DNA of 54,169 nucleotides, taken from NCBI RefSeq assembly GCF_903903185.1, contig NZ_CAIUXT010000171.1, positions 1-54,169 of the forward strand, read 5' to 3'. A program made the position numbers and the translations under genes. Positions 8,557-17,561 of the stretch are shown piece by piece; the first letter of the stretch is position 1, and the number at the start of each line of letters is the position of its first letter. The notes beneath the pieces are model-generated. The model ran no database searches. It worked only from the letters and a program-made list of their open reading frames with translations, and was not told the origin of the DNA. The DNA comes from an uncultured Rhodoblastus sp. (GTDB lineage: Bacteria; Pseudomonadota; Alphaproteobacteria; Rhizobiales; Beijerinckiaceae).

Positions 8557-9570
8557 ATGAGTCCCTCCTCCCTGACCCCGTCCTCGCTGACCCAATACGT
8601 CACCCCCATCGAGGTGAAGGCCGGCGTCGTCGCCGCGCATTTCCTGGGCCGCACGCCGGCTCTGGCTTTGACGGACGGTTCGGTGCTGCTGGCCGACACA
8701 GGCGGCGGACGCCTTGTCTCCGCCCATGACGACGCCGCCATTCTCGTCGCCGCCGGCAACGGCAAAAAACTTTATACCGGCGGCGACGACGGCAAAGTCG
8801 TCGCCACCGACGCCGACGGCGCCAGCGAAACTTTGGCGCGGGAAAAGGGCTGGATCGACGCCCTCGCCTGTCGCGACGACGGCGCGCTGGCCTGGTCGCG
8901 CGGCAAATCGGTCCGCGCCCGCGACGCAAGGGGCGAAATCAGGGAATGGCAGGCGCCCTCCACCGTGCGCGGCCTCGCCTTTTTTCCCAAGGGCTATCGC
9001 CTCGCCATCGCCCATTATAACGGCGCGAGCCTCTGGTTTCCCAACATTGCCGCCGCGCCGGAAGTCTTGCTTTGGAAAGGCTCGCATCTCGACGCCGCCG
9101 TCGCGCCGGACGGGCGGTTTGTCGTCACCTCGATGCAGGAAAACATGCTGCACGGCTGGCGCCTCACGGACAAGAAGGACATGCGCATGTCCGGCTATCC
9201 GGCCAAGAGCCGTTCGCTGTCGTGGTCGCAGGATGGCGGCTGGCTCGCCACTTCCGGCGCCGACGCCTGCGTGGTCTGGCCGTTTTCCGGCAAGGAAGGA
9301 CCGATGGGCCAGGCGCCGCGCGAATGCGGCGTGCGTCCCGACGTGCTCGTCACGGCCGTCGCTTTCCACCCCAAAGCGCCGGTTGTCGCCATCGGCTATG
9401 ACGATGGCTGGATTCTGCTGGTGCGACTGGGCGACGGCGCGGAAATTCTGGTGCGCCGCGCCGAGGGCGAGCGCGACGCCATCGCCGCGCTGGCTTTCGA
9501 CGCCAAGGGCGCCCGAATGGTGTTCGGAACCCTCGGCGGACAGGCCGGCGTGCTGGATTTTCCAGGCTGA
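8557..9570 (+). CDS. WD40-repeat beta-propeller protein
   Basis: A 337-residue protein built of repeated blades, with segments such as DGSVLLADTGGGRLVSAHDD, KLYTGGDDGKVVATD, SWSQDGGWLATSGADACVVW and VAIGYDDGWILLVRL. There is no signal peptide, so it is probably cytoplasmic. The ATG at 8557 is preferred to a TTG at 8542. It starts 27 bp after the ABC ATPase stop and is probably in the same transcript; WD40 proteins beside metal or CobW-type genes occur in related genomes. The role is unknown; a protein or metal-handling scaffold is possible. Confidence 0.85.
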   Translation: MSPSSLTPSSLTQYVTPIEVKAGVVAAHFLGRTPALALTDGSVLLADTGGGRLVSAHDDAAILVAAGNGKKLYTGGDDGKVVATDADGASETLAREKGWIDALACRDDGALAWSRGKSVRARDARGEIREWQAPSTVRGLAFFPKGYRLAIAHYNGASLWFPNIAAAPEVLLWKGSHLDAAVAPDGRFVVTSMQENMLHGWRLTDKKDMRMSGYPAKSRSLSWSQDGGWLATSGADACVVWPFSGKEGPMGQAPRECGVRPDVLVTAVAFHPKAPVVAIGYDDGWILLVRLGDGAEILVRRAEGERDAIAALAFDAKGARMVFGTLGGQAGVLDFPG

Positions 9571-9801
9571 GGCGCGCGGCGGAAACCGGATCGGCGCGGC
9601 GCGTTTGCGGCGAGGGCATGGGAATTGAGAGAAGCGCTTGACGCAAAAACTTGGTGGAAGAACTTGGCGGGAGAGACAAAATTCAGCGCCTTTTTTATCG
9701 AATTGTCCTAGAATGAAGCCATAAGGAAAGCGTCTCCCGCTTCTCCCGCGTCAGGCCGACCCAAGGCTGGACCTGCCGCGCCCACAGGGATTGATCCCGT
9801 C

Positions 9802-11457
9802 TTGATTCGAACGGAGCCCTCGACGCCGCGCCCGGCGACCCAGGTTGACGCCGGCGCCGACGGCGCGGCTGAACAAGGCGGCGCCGATGACGCCGCCGCG
9901 AAAGACACCGCCGCCGAAGCCGAAAAACCCTCGGCAAGCGCGCGCGAAGTCGAAATCAAGTTCCGAGCCGATCCGGCGGGCCTTGCCGCCGCGCTCGCCT
10001 CGCCGCTGCTGGCGAGCGCAGACAAATCGCCCGGCCGCAAGCTGACCTCGGTCTATTTCGACACGCCAGACTGGATTTTGCATCGCAACCGCATCGCCCT
10101 GCGCGTGCGGCGAAGCGGTCGCGCCGCCCCGGTGATGACGCTCAAATGGCAGGCGGACGCCTGCGAGGGGAGTTTTGCGCGCGGCGAAATCGAGTTTGGC
10201 GTCAAGAAACTCCAGCCGGACCTGTCGCTGCTCGATGGCGACCTGGCCGAGCGCCTGCGCGACCTGATTGGCGACGCCCCGCTCGAACCCCGATACGAAA
10301 CCAGGGTTATGCGGGTAGCGCGGGAGTTGCGCTTTGGCGGCGCCGGAATCGAAGCGGCCATCGACGATGGCGTCGTCGTCGTCGGCGAACGCCGCCTGCC
10401 GCTGCGCGAGGTCGAACTGGAGCTGAAATCCGGCGAGGCGCGGGATCTTTACGAATTCGCCGCGATTCTCGCCGACAGCCTGCCGCTGGTTGTCGATATC
10501 GTCAGCAAGGCGGAGCGGGCCTGTCATTTTGCCCTCGGCGCCGTCGCTGCGCCGGTGAAGATGCGCCCGGCCGCCCTGCCGCGGGAAATCATACTGGACG
10601 AGGCCGTGGCGCAAATCGTTCTTGGCTGCTGCGACCATTTCCTCGCCAATTGGGCGGCGTTGCGCGACAGCGAAGACCCCGAATCCATCCATCAGATGCG
10701 GGTGGCGCTGCGGCGGCTGCGCTCGGCGCTCGCCATGTTCAAGCGCGCCATCCCCAGCGCCGAATTCGAACGTTTCCGCGCCGAGGCCCGCGAACTCGCC
10801 ACGATTTTGGGGCCGGCGCGCGATTGCGACGCCTTGCGCGAACTGATCGAGGACGGCCCGCTGGCGCATTTCGGCGACGGCAAAGATTTTTCGCCGCTGC
10901 TCGACGCGCTGGAGCAGCGGCGCGTCGAGGGTTACCGGCAGGCGCGCGCCTTGCTCGCAGCAAAACGCCCGACGATTTTCGTGCTGCAACTCAGCGCCTT
11001 CGTCGCGCGGCGTGGCTGGCGCAATGCGCTTTCCGGCGAGGAATTGTCGGTCCTGACCCGCCCAATCGACGTTTTCGCCGGGGAGGCGCTGGAGCGGCTT
11101 TACAAACGCGTCTTGCAGCGCGGCAAGAATCTGAGCCAATTGCCCGACGAGGCGCGCCACCAGGCGCGCATCGCGCTGAAAAACCTGCGCTATGGCGCGG
11201 AATTCTTCGCACCCGTTTTCGCCCATGTCCGCAATCCCGCCAGTTTCATCCGCGCGACGGCGCGGTTGCAGAACGTGCTCGGCGCCCATAATGACGCGTC
11301 GAGCGCCGATCATTTTTTGAGCGGGCTTCACGACAGCGGCGCCGCGCGCGCCGCCGGCCTCGTCACCGGCTGGTACGCGCGCGGCGCCCTGCTGGCCGAC
11401 GAGGAACTGGCGCAGGACTGGAAGGATTTCAAGCGGATCAAACCGTTCTGGCGGTGA
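9802..11457 (+). CDS. CYTH-CHAD domain protein (inorganic triphosphatase/polyphosphate-binding type)
   Basis: A 551-residue protein. An acidic, Ala-rich N-terminal tail is followed by a CYTH tunnel domain from about residue 48 (EVEIKF, then SVYFDTPDW and alternating charged strands) and a CHAD helical domain in the second half (QMRVALRRLRSALAMF, and HQARIALKNLRYGAEFF). CYTH domains hydrolyse triphosphates, and CHAD domains bind polyphosphate through conserved His and Lys/Arg. The start is uncertain: TTG at 9802 has AGGGA 11 bases upstream, but a start nearer the CYTH domain is possible. It resembles E. coli YgiF. Confidence 0.9.
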   Translation: MIRTEPSTPRPATQVDAGADGAAEQGGADDAAAKDTAAEAEKPSASAREVEIKFRADPAGLAAALASPLLASADKSPGRKLTSVYFDTPDWILHRNRIALRVRRSGRAAPVMTLKWQADACEGSFARGEIEFGVKKLQPDLSLLDGDLAERLRDLIGDAPLEPRYETRVMRVARELRFGGAGIEAAIDDGVVVVGERRLPLREVELELKSGEARDLYEFAAILADSLPLVVDIVSKAERACHFALGAVAAPVKMRPAALPREIILDEAVAQIVLGCCDHFLANWAALRDSEDPESIHQMRVALRRLRSALAMFKRAIPSAEFERFRAEARELATILGPARDCDALRELIEDGPLAHFGDGKDFSPLLDALEQRRVEGYRQARALLAAKRPTIFVLQLSAFVARRGWRNALSGEELSVLTRPIDVFAGEALERLYKRVLQRGKNLSQLPDEARHQARIALKNLRYGAEFFAPVFAHVRNPASFIRATARLQNVLGAHNDASSADHFLSGLHDSGAARAAGLVTGWYARGALLADEELAQDWKDFKRIKPFWR

Positions 11458-11513
11458 GCGCGCGCCGGCTTTCGGCTTTACCGCGCCTTGCCAATCAAGG
11501 AGACCGGCCCCCG

Positions 11514-12251
11514 ATGCGAAAGCTCGTTGTGCTCAGCGGCAGCGGAATTTCCGCCGATTCGGGGCTGGACACCTTCCGGACGTCGGGCGACCGCAGCCTC
11601 TGGGCGCAATATGACGCCGATCAGGTTTGCAATTTCGATTGCTGGGAAGAATATTTCGATCTCGTCCATGAATTCTACTCGCGCCGCCGCGAGCAATTGG
11701 CCGAGGTCGCGCCGAACCCGGCGCATTTTCTCGCGGTCTCCTGGCAAAAACGTTTCGCCGCCGACCTCATCACCCAGAATGTCGATGACCTGTTCGAACG
11801 CGCGGGCGCCCAGGACGTGCTGCATGTCCATGGCCGTCTGACCTCGATGTGCTGTTTCGAATGCGGGGCGCAATGGGACATCGGCTATTCTAAATTCGAC
11901 CCCGCCCGGGACCGCTGCCCGCAATGCCAGGGCGTACACGGGGTCAAGCCCAATGTGGTGTTTTTCCGCGAACCGGCGCCGCTCTATGGCGAAATGTGGC
12001 GTCGTCTCGCCGCGTTGACCCGCGACGACGTGCTCGTGGTGATCGGCACCTCCGGCGCGGTGTTGCCGATCGCGGAAATCGCCCGGCGCTGTCCCGCGAC
12101 TTCGATTCTGTCCAATCTCGAATCCGAACCGGGGCTCAATGAGCAGCCTTTCGACCATGTCCTGCATGGACGCGCCGCCGAAATCGCGCCGCAACTCGAT
12201 GCGCTGGCGACCCGGCTGATGGAGCGCCCGGGGTTGAAGGCAACGATATGA
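11514..12251 (+). CDS. cobB: NAD-dependent protein deacylase, Sir2 family
   Basis: A 245-residue sirtuin that removes acyl groups from lysines using NAD+. NAD-binding GSGISADSGLDTFR, the LITQNVDDL motif, the catalytic His in LHVHGRL, two zinc Cys pairs (CCFEC and CPQC) and VKPNVVFFRE are all seen. The ATG at 11514 follows AAGGAG with good spacing, so the in-frame start at 11454 that overlaps the CYTH-CHAD stop is rejected. It probably shares a transcript with the CYTH-CHAD gene. Confidence 0.95.
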   Translation: MRKLVVLSGSGISADSGLDTFRTSGDRSLWAQYDADQVCNFDCWEEYFDLVHEFYSRRREQLAEVAPNPAHFLAVSWQKRFAADLITQNVDDLFERAGAQDVLHVHGRLTSMCCFECGAQWDIGYSKFDPARDRCPQCQGVHGVKPNVVFFREPAPLYGEMWRRLAALTRDDVLVVIGTSGAVLPIAEIARRCPATSILSNLESEPGLNEQPFDHVLHGRAAEIAPQLDALATRLMERPGLKATI

Positions 12252-12342
12252 AAGTGTTGGATTTTTCTGGCTTTTTTGACAGGCCGGGGCGAGGGGAATA
12301 TAAACCCGGCCTCGAAAGCGCCGGGTCGGGGAGAAGCTCGCA

Positions 12343-12987
12343 ATGACGTTACGCTATCTTGACCTCGATTCTTTCAAGGCCGTTGCGCTGACCCGCGCGC
12401 CGTTCGAGTTTCTGACCGTGCCGAACTTCCTCACCCCCGAGGCCTGCGAGGCGATCAACCGCGACTATCCCAAAATCGCCGAGAGCGGCAGTTTTCCGGT
12501 CGCGCAACTCAGCTTCGGCCCCGCCTTCCAGCAATTCCTCGACGAATTGGCGTCGGACGAATTTCGCGCCGCTTTTGAAGAGAAATTCAGCGTGGACCTG
12601 ACCGGGCGCCCGCATACGGTGACGGTGCGCGGCCGTTGCGCGGCCAAGGACGGCCGCATCCACACCGACACCAAAAGCAAGATCATCACCATCCTGATCT
12701 ACATGAACCCGGAGTGGGAACATTCCGGCGGCAGGCTGCGGCTGCTGAAATCCAACGCTGGCCTCGACGACCCGATCATGGAAGTGCCGCCTGCCGCCGG
12801 AACCCTGCTGGCTTTCAAGCGGTCCGAGAATTCCTGGCACGGCCACCTGCCCTATGAGGGCGAACGCCGCGTCATCCAGTTCAACTGGGTGACGTCGGAG
12901 GGCGACCGCCGCGTCGCCATGTTGCGCCACCAGATTTCGGCGGCGTTCAAGCGGCTTATGGGCAAGAAGCAGGACGAATACGCGTGA
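12343..12987 (+). CDS. 2-oxoglutarate/Fe(II)-dependent oxygenase family protein
   Basis: A 214-residue protein with a double-stranded beta-helix oxygenase pattern. The iron-binding HxD is HTD in RIHTDTKSKI, the distal His is in NSWHGHL, and the 2OG-binding Arg is in GERRVIQFNW. The ATG at 12343 is preceded by GGGGAG. It ends four bases from the convergent glycosyltransferase stop. A polysaccharide or small-molecule hydroxylation role next to a GT4 gene is a guess; the substrate is unknown. Confidence 0.85.
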   Translation: MTLRYLDLDSFKAVALTRAPFEFLTVPNFLTPEACEAINRDYPKIAESGSFPVAQLSFGPAFQQFLDELASDEFRAAFEEKFSVDLTGRPHTVTVRGRCAAKDGRIHTDTKSKIITILIYMNPEWEHSGGRLRLLKSNAGLDDPIMEVPPAAGTLLAFKRSENSWHGHLPYEGERRVIQFNWVTSEGDRRVAMLRHQISAAFKRLMGKKQDEYA

Positions 12988-12999
12988 CCTCTCACGCGT
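12980..12999. terminator. Stop-codon hairpin shared by convergent genes
   Basis: A perfect 8-bp inverted repeat, ACGCGTGA (12980-12987), CCTC, TCACGCGT (12992-12999), contains the TGA stops of both convergent genes. It is a compact dyad that could act as a bidirectional barrier, although no T-run follows. Confidence 0.5.
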
Positions 13000-14062
13000 C
13001 CCAAAGCTTGCGGTAGACGCCGACGATCTCATCGACCTCGCGTTCGCGATTGAAATCCCGCAACACCACTTCCCGCGCCTTTTCGCCGATCCGCAAAGCC
13101 TTTTCCGGCTCGCACATCAGCGGCTCGATCGAAGCGACCAGCGCCTCGACGTCGCCCGTCGGCGCCAGCACGCCGCTCTTGCCGTCCTCGATGACGATTT
13201 CAGCGGCGCCGGCGCGCGTCGCCACCACGGCGTTTCCCGCCGCCATGGCCTCCAGCATGGTCAGGCCAAAACCCTCGATGCGCGAGGCAAACACATAGAT
13301 CGAGATGCGCTTGTACCAGAGCGGCACTTCCTCGATCGGCAATTCGCCAAGGAACAGAATGCGCTTTTCCAGCCCCGCCCGCGCGACCTGGCTTTTCAGA
13401 CTTTCGAGAAAGGCGCGGTTGTCGGCGGTGGTCAGGCCGATCACCACGGCGGTGAAGTCGGGATGGCGCGGCAAAAGCCGGATCATCGATTCGACGAACA
13501 GATCGACGCCCTTCTGCTTGCGCACCCGGCCGAACACGCCGATTCCATATTTGCCCGGCAGGCCCGATGCCGCGAAGGCTTTTAGCCGGTCGGCGGGCGG
13601 CGCATAGGTTTCGACGTCGATGCCGTGATGGATGATTGTCGAGGGAAATTCGAGAAAGTTTTGGGCGATTTCGCTGGTGGCGACAATCGCGTCCATTTTC
13701 GCCAGCAGCAACCTCGTATAGCGCGAATGACGGCGCTGCGCGGCGGAATTGAAAATCAGTTTGATTTTGAAGCCGAGCGCCTTGAGCGCCAGTCCGGCCA
13801 GCATTTCGACATTGCGGCGCGCATGGAAAATGCGGAAGGCGTGATTTTTCGGGGCGCGAAAACGCAAGCGCAGAAGATCGCCCCAGGCCAATCCCCTGAT
13901 GCCGTCGGGCCGGTCGACGCCGAGCCAGGCGGCGTTGCAGCGCTGGGCGATCAGCGGCGCAATGGTGCGGTTGACCGCCGTGCCGCCGGAATAGCGCGCG
14001 CTCAGATTGGGAATAATGACCTCAAGCTCGTCCAGAAAAAGGTCGTCGCATTCCCGCTTCAT
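12992..14062 (-). CDS. Glycosyltransferase family 4 protein
   Basis: A 356-residue GT-B fold glycosyltransferase. The C-terminal Glycos_transf_1 domain shows GVFGRVRKQKGVDLFVE, RILFLGEL, and the donor-binding ASRIEGFGLTMLEAMAAGNAVVAT followed by AGAAEIVIEDG (shown in pieces), with the E-x7-E pattern of retaining enzymes. The N-terminal acceptor half begins IIPNLSARYSGGTAVNR. It is probably used in lipopolysaccharide core or exopolysaccharide synthesis, but no sugar pathway genes adjoin it. Confidence 0.92.
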   Translation of the reverse strand: MKRECDDLFLDELEVIIPNLSARYSGGTAVNRTIAPLIAQRCNAAWLGVDRPDGIRGLAWGDLLRLRFRAPKNHAFRIFHARRNVEMLAGLALKALGFKIKLIFNSAAQRRHSRYTRLLLAKMDAIVATSEIAQNFLEFPSTIIHHGIDVETYAPPADRLKAFAASGLPGKYGIGVFGRVRKQKGVDLFVESMIRLLPRHPDFTAVVIGLTTADNRAFLESLKSQVARAGLEKRILFLGELPIEEVPLWYKRISIYVFASRIEGFGLTMLEAMAAGNAVVATRAGAAEIVIEDGKSGVLAPTGDVEALVASIEPLMCEPEKALRIGEKAREVVLRDFNREREVDEIVGVYRKLWDA

Positions 14063-14396
14063 CCGCCCGTCCCGATCAAAAAGCCGCGTTCCGGGGACGG
14101 TCTACAGCATTTTTGGCGATTTGCACGAGGCTTTGGCAATCCGGGACAATTGGTCGTCGTCGCGAGCGGGCCGATCCGCCCTGCTCCGCCCAAACGCGCG
14201 ACGCGAGGATTCGGGGGGCGTTGGCGGCATTCTTGCGATTTGGGGATTTAGAAAGGCGACACCGGATTGGCCGGAATGCTTGACGGGTTTGAAAACAACG
14301 CTGTCAAGAAAGATTGACGTCAACACAAATAGACACAGAGCAAGAAATGAAATATTGCGGTGCAATATATCGGCGGGATCGCTGGCATAAATACTG
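14063..14396. other. Gene-poor region with an operator-like dyad
   Basis: Between the GT4 start and the small membrane gene there is no convincing coding sequence. Composition turns AT-rich from about 14280. A 7-bp dyad, ATATTGC (14352-14358) GGT GCAATAT (14362-14368), lies 30 bp before a promoter-like sequence and could be a regulator site. Confidence 0.45.
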
Positions 14397-14426
14397 TTGG
14401 CATCAACTCGATTTATGTTATATACT
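14397..14426 (+). promoter_or_regulatory. Probable sigma-70 promoter of the small membrane gene
   Basis: TTGGCA (14397-14402) and TATACT (14421-14426) are separated by 18 bp. They lie 27 bp before a start codon that has its own GGGAGG site at 14439-14444. Matches are close to consensus for a GC-rich genome. Confidence 0.55.
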
Positions 14427-14452
14427 GATTCGCGCAACGGGAGGCACATGCT

Positions 14453-14668
14453 ATGTCCGACATAGTCATCCGCTTGGCCATTCTTTTAGGTGTTTGTTTT
14501 GGTTTTCTCGCCGCGCTCGGAGAGTCGGCTTATTTGGCGATTGCAGTGTTCAAGCTACCCTTGCTTGTCATTGTGCTGGCCGGTTTGATCGCCAGCTTTT
14601 TGGCGGTCAGCTTTTTGTTCTTCGTCGGGAATGTTTCACCGGTAAGAGAAGGCCGGCGCTACGAATGA
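14453..14668 (+). CDS. Small two-helix membrane protein, function unknown
   Basis: A 71-residue protein with two hydrophobic segments (LAILLGVCFGFLAALG and a longer one running from LPLLVIVLAGLI to FLFFV) and a short charged tail. GGGAGG eight bases before the ATG and a promoter-like sequence support it as real. It is AT-richer than its neighbours, suggesting later acquisition. No family is recognised. The 156 bp after it hold nothing I can identify. Confidence 0.6.
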   Translation: MSDIVIRLAILLGVCFGFLAALGESAYLAIAVFKLPLLVIVLAGLIASFLAVSFLFFVGNVSPVREGRRYE

Positions 14669-14824
14669 TGCATGGTAAAGGCGCATCAGATTACGGCCGA
14701 AGATGACGGGATTACCGTGGGGCCACGGGCTTGCTCTGTGGGTTGCGCTGGACCGCACACCTCCCGTTAGCCGCTGCCAATTCGGCGACAGCACACATCC
14801 AGCCCGCAGGAGATCCACTGCGTC

Positions 14825-17191
14825 TCAATGCAGGCTGGTTCGCACCACCGCCGGGCTGACGCGTTCGTAGCGTTTCATCCAGGGCGCGCAGGGCGGCAGG
14901 ATCAGTTTGCGGCCCCGGATCAATTGCGCGGGATCGGCGACCAGTTGGGCGATTTCGCGCGACGGGCGCGGCTTGCTGAACAGAAAGCCCTGCGCCTCAT
15001 CGGCGCCGTTCTCGCGCAAGATGTCGAGCTGGTCGAGGGTTTCGACGCCCTCGACCAGCATATCCACGCCCAGTTCGAACACCAGCGCCTTGACCGCCTT
15101 GATGATCGCCAAAGCCGCGCCGTTCATTGCCATGTCGCGCACAAAGGTCTGGTCGATCTTGACCTTGTCGGGCCGGAACCGGCTCAGATAGGACAAGGAG
15201 GAATAGCCGGTGCCGAAATCGTCGAGCGCCACGCGCACGCCGAGATCGCGCAATTCGTCGAGCGCCGCCAGCACCGAATCGGCGTCGTTCATCAGCACCG
15301 ATTCGGTGATTTCCATTTCGAGCCGCGCCGCCGGAAACTTGGTCTCGCGCAACACCCTCTTGACCATTTCGACCAGATTGCCGCGCCCGAATTGCACGGC
15401 GGAGAAATTGACCGCCAGAGCGACTTCCCTCGGCCAGGATTTGGCGTCGATACAGGCCTGCCGCAGCACCCATTCGCCGAGCGGCGCGACGAGCCCCGAT
15501 TCCTCGGCGATGGGGATGAATTCGCCGGGCGATATCATCCCCTGCTTGGGATGGCGCCAGCGCACCAGCGCCTCGCAGCAACAGATGCGGCGACGGGCGA
15601 TGCTGACGATGGGCTGATACCAGACTTCCAGCTCGTTGCGCCCGATGCCGACGCGCAGGTCCGATTCGATCTGCTGGCGGCGGCGGGCCTTTTCCGCCAT
15701 GGCGGTTTCGAAGAAACGAAAGGCGCCGCGCCCCGCGTCCTTGGCGGCGTAAAGCGCCATGTCTGCCGCCCGGATCAGTTCGTCGCCATTGGCGCCGTCC
15801 TGCGGCGCCATGGCGACGCCGATGGAGGCGCCGATGGTCAGCTTGTCGCCATCGATCAGATAAGGCTGACTCAAGGTCTCGACCGCCTCGGCGGCGAAAG
15901 CGCCGGCGTCGTCGCGGTCGCCGGTGCGCAGCACCACGAATTCGTCGCCGCCGAGCCGGGCGACGAAATCGTCGATCTGGGCCAGATTCTGCAACCTCTC
16001 GGCGACCCGCTTCAAGAGTTTGTCGCCGACCGGATGGCCGAGCGAATCGTTGACCTGCTTGAACCGGTCGAGATCGATCATCATCACCGCGAAGCAACCG
16101 GAATCGTCGCGGCCCCGCGCCATCGCAGCTTCGAGTTTTTCACGGAAATGCACGCGGTTGGACAGGCCGGTGACGTCGTCGTTGCGGGCCATGCGTTCGA
16201 TCCGCGCCTCGGCCTCGCGCCGCCGCGTGACGTCGTCGAGCAGCAGCGAAAACCCCTCCGCCATCGGCTGGAAGGAGAATTCGAAGAAGCGTCCGTCGGC
16301 AAGGCTCATCACGATGCTGTCGCGCGCGCGGCGGCGAACCGCCTCCTTCCTGATCTCGACCAGCCGCAGGCTGTCGTCGCTTTGCATGAGCCTTGTGGCG
16401 AATTTGCCCGCAAGCCAGGCGTCGAGGTCGAGGTCGGCCGCCGCTTTGGCGCTCAGGCCGGTCAATTCGGCGAAGCGGCGGTTGCCGGCGACGAAGCGCG
16501 CCGACGCGTCGAACAGCGCAAAACCATGGGCCACGCCGTCCATCGCCGCCGCCAGCTGACGTTCGGTCCCTTGAGTCTCCACAACCTTTCGGGTCTGCGC
16601 CCTGGTCTGCTGCACCAAGGCGTAGACGAGGCCGAGCGCCGCGGCGACGACCACCGGCGAATAGAATTCCCAGCGAAAGTAAAGGCCGACGAGAAACGGC
16701 GCGACGGCGAGGGCCGCCTGGAGATGGACGATTCCGGGCCGTTCCCTTTCGCGCAGGGGCGCCAGCGCGGCAAAGCCGATCGCGCCGATGGCCGAGGCCA
16801 TGCCGATACTGGCCGGCGTCTTGACGATCGACGTCGCGCAGGCCAGAAAGCCGATCGCCGCCGCCATGGCGATACTCGCCGCCACATAGAGCTTTTCCCA
16901 GAACAGGACGGAGGGATCGTTGTCGGCGCCGGCCTTGCCGTTGAGGCCCTGCGCGACGCCGACCTTGATCGCGGCAGCGGCGATCAGCGCCAGAGCGGCG
17001 CAATTGGCGAGCAGGCTGAAATCGCCTGTCAGCAGCGCCCCGCCGAGCGCCAGGGCAAGGGCGACATCGAAGAAAACCGGCCGCTTCGCCCGCCCGGAGG
17101 CAGCGACCGCGCTTCTTCCGGACGAAGCCGGCTTCGCGGGCGCAACCGCCTTGCCCTTGCGCTCCGCCGGCTCGGACTTCGATCTCAACAC
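14825..17191 (-). CDS. Membrane-bound GGDEF-EAL protein with PAS domain (c-di-GMP turnover)
   Basis: A 788-residue signalling protein. A basic cytoplasmic start is followed by about six membrane helices, a PAS-like domain (AAAMDGVAHGFALFD), a GGDEF domain with intact GGDEF (RLGGDEFVVLR) and an EAL domain with intact EALVRWRHP and DDFGTGYSSLSYL. Both catalytic signatures are kept, so it could make or degrade c-di-GMP. The GTG at 17191 has AAGGAG seven bases upstream, which decides the start over an in-frame codon at 17326. It is divergent from the autotransporter gene. Confidence 0.93.
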   Translation of the reverse strand: MLRSKSEPAERKGKAVAPAKPASSGRSAVAASGRAKRPVFFDVALALALGGALLTGDFSLLANCAALALIAAAAIKVGVAQGLNGKAGADNDPSVLFWEKLYVAASIAMAAAIGFLACATSIVKTPASIGMASAIGAIGFAALAPLRERERPGIVHLQAALAVAPFLVGLYFRWEFYSPVVVAAALGLVYALVQQTRAQTRKVVETQGTERQLAAAMDGVAHGFALFDASARFVAGNRRFAELTGLSAKAAADLDLDAWLAGKFATRLMQSDDSLRLVEIRKEAVRRRARDSIVMSLADGRFFEFSFQPMAEGFSLLLDDVTRRREAEARIERMARNDDVTGLSNRVHFREKLEAAMARGRDDSGCFAVMMIDLDRFKQVNDSLGHPVGDKLLKRVAERLQNLAQIDDFVARLGGDEFVVLRTGDRDDAGAFAAEAVETLSQPYLIDGDKLTIGASIGVAMAPQDGANGDELIRAADMALYAAKDAGRGAFRFFETAMAEKARRRQQIESDLRVGIGRNELEVWYQPIVSIARRRICCCEALVRWRHPKQGMISPGEFIPIAEESGLVAPLGEWVLRQACIDAKSWPREVALAVNFSAVQFGRGNLVEMVKRVLRETKFPAARLEMEITESVLMNDADSVLAALDELRDLGVRVALDDFGTGYSSLSYLSRFRPDKVKIDQTFVRDMAMNGAALAIIKAVKALVFELGVDMLVEGVETLDQLDILRENGADEAQGFLFSKPRPSREIAQLVADPAQLIRGRKLILPPCAPWMKRYERVSPAVVRTSLH

Positions 17192-17561
17192 TCTCAAACT
17201 CCTTGACCGACAATTTCCGGGCTTGAGGCGCCGGACGGAGGTCGTCGGATCGCGCGGCGGCAAAACGGATCGGTCGAGCGAAACCTTTGTGCGAATTCTG
17301 GCGCCTTGCGGTAAACAAGCGCTCAACCTGCGCGCGTATCGACTCGAATTTTAAATTCAGACGTGTGGGTAGAAATTTCGCGGCAGGCGCCGACAAAAAG
17401 GCGAAAATCGCGCGGGGATCGAGGCCGGCGGCGCCGGCGCACCGACAAAAGTGACAATTTCATCACAGCAAGGCAAGTTTCAGCGCAGGCGCCAACATTA
17501 CGTTGAGCAAAGGTCCCGGGCGCCATAGAGTCTTCAAAAGAAAAGGATTTGGGAGAAAAAA
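17192..17561. other. Intergenic region between divergent GGDEF-EAL and autotransporter genes
   Basis: 370 bp with no gene. It must hold the promoters of both genes. I see no well-formed dyad or repeat. Confidence 0.55.

Noticed and set aside
10146-11291. Long alternative reading frame inside the CYTH-CHAD gene
   Set aside because: It is Arg/Ala/Gly-rich with no domain or ribosome site, a typical shadow in GC-rich DNA.
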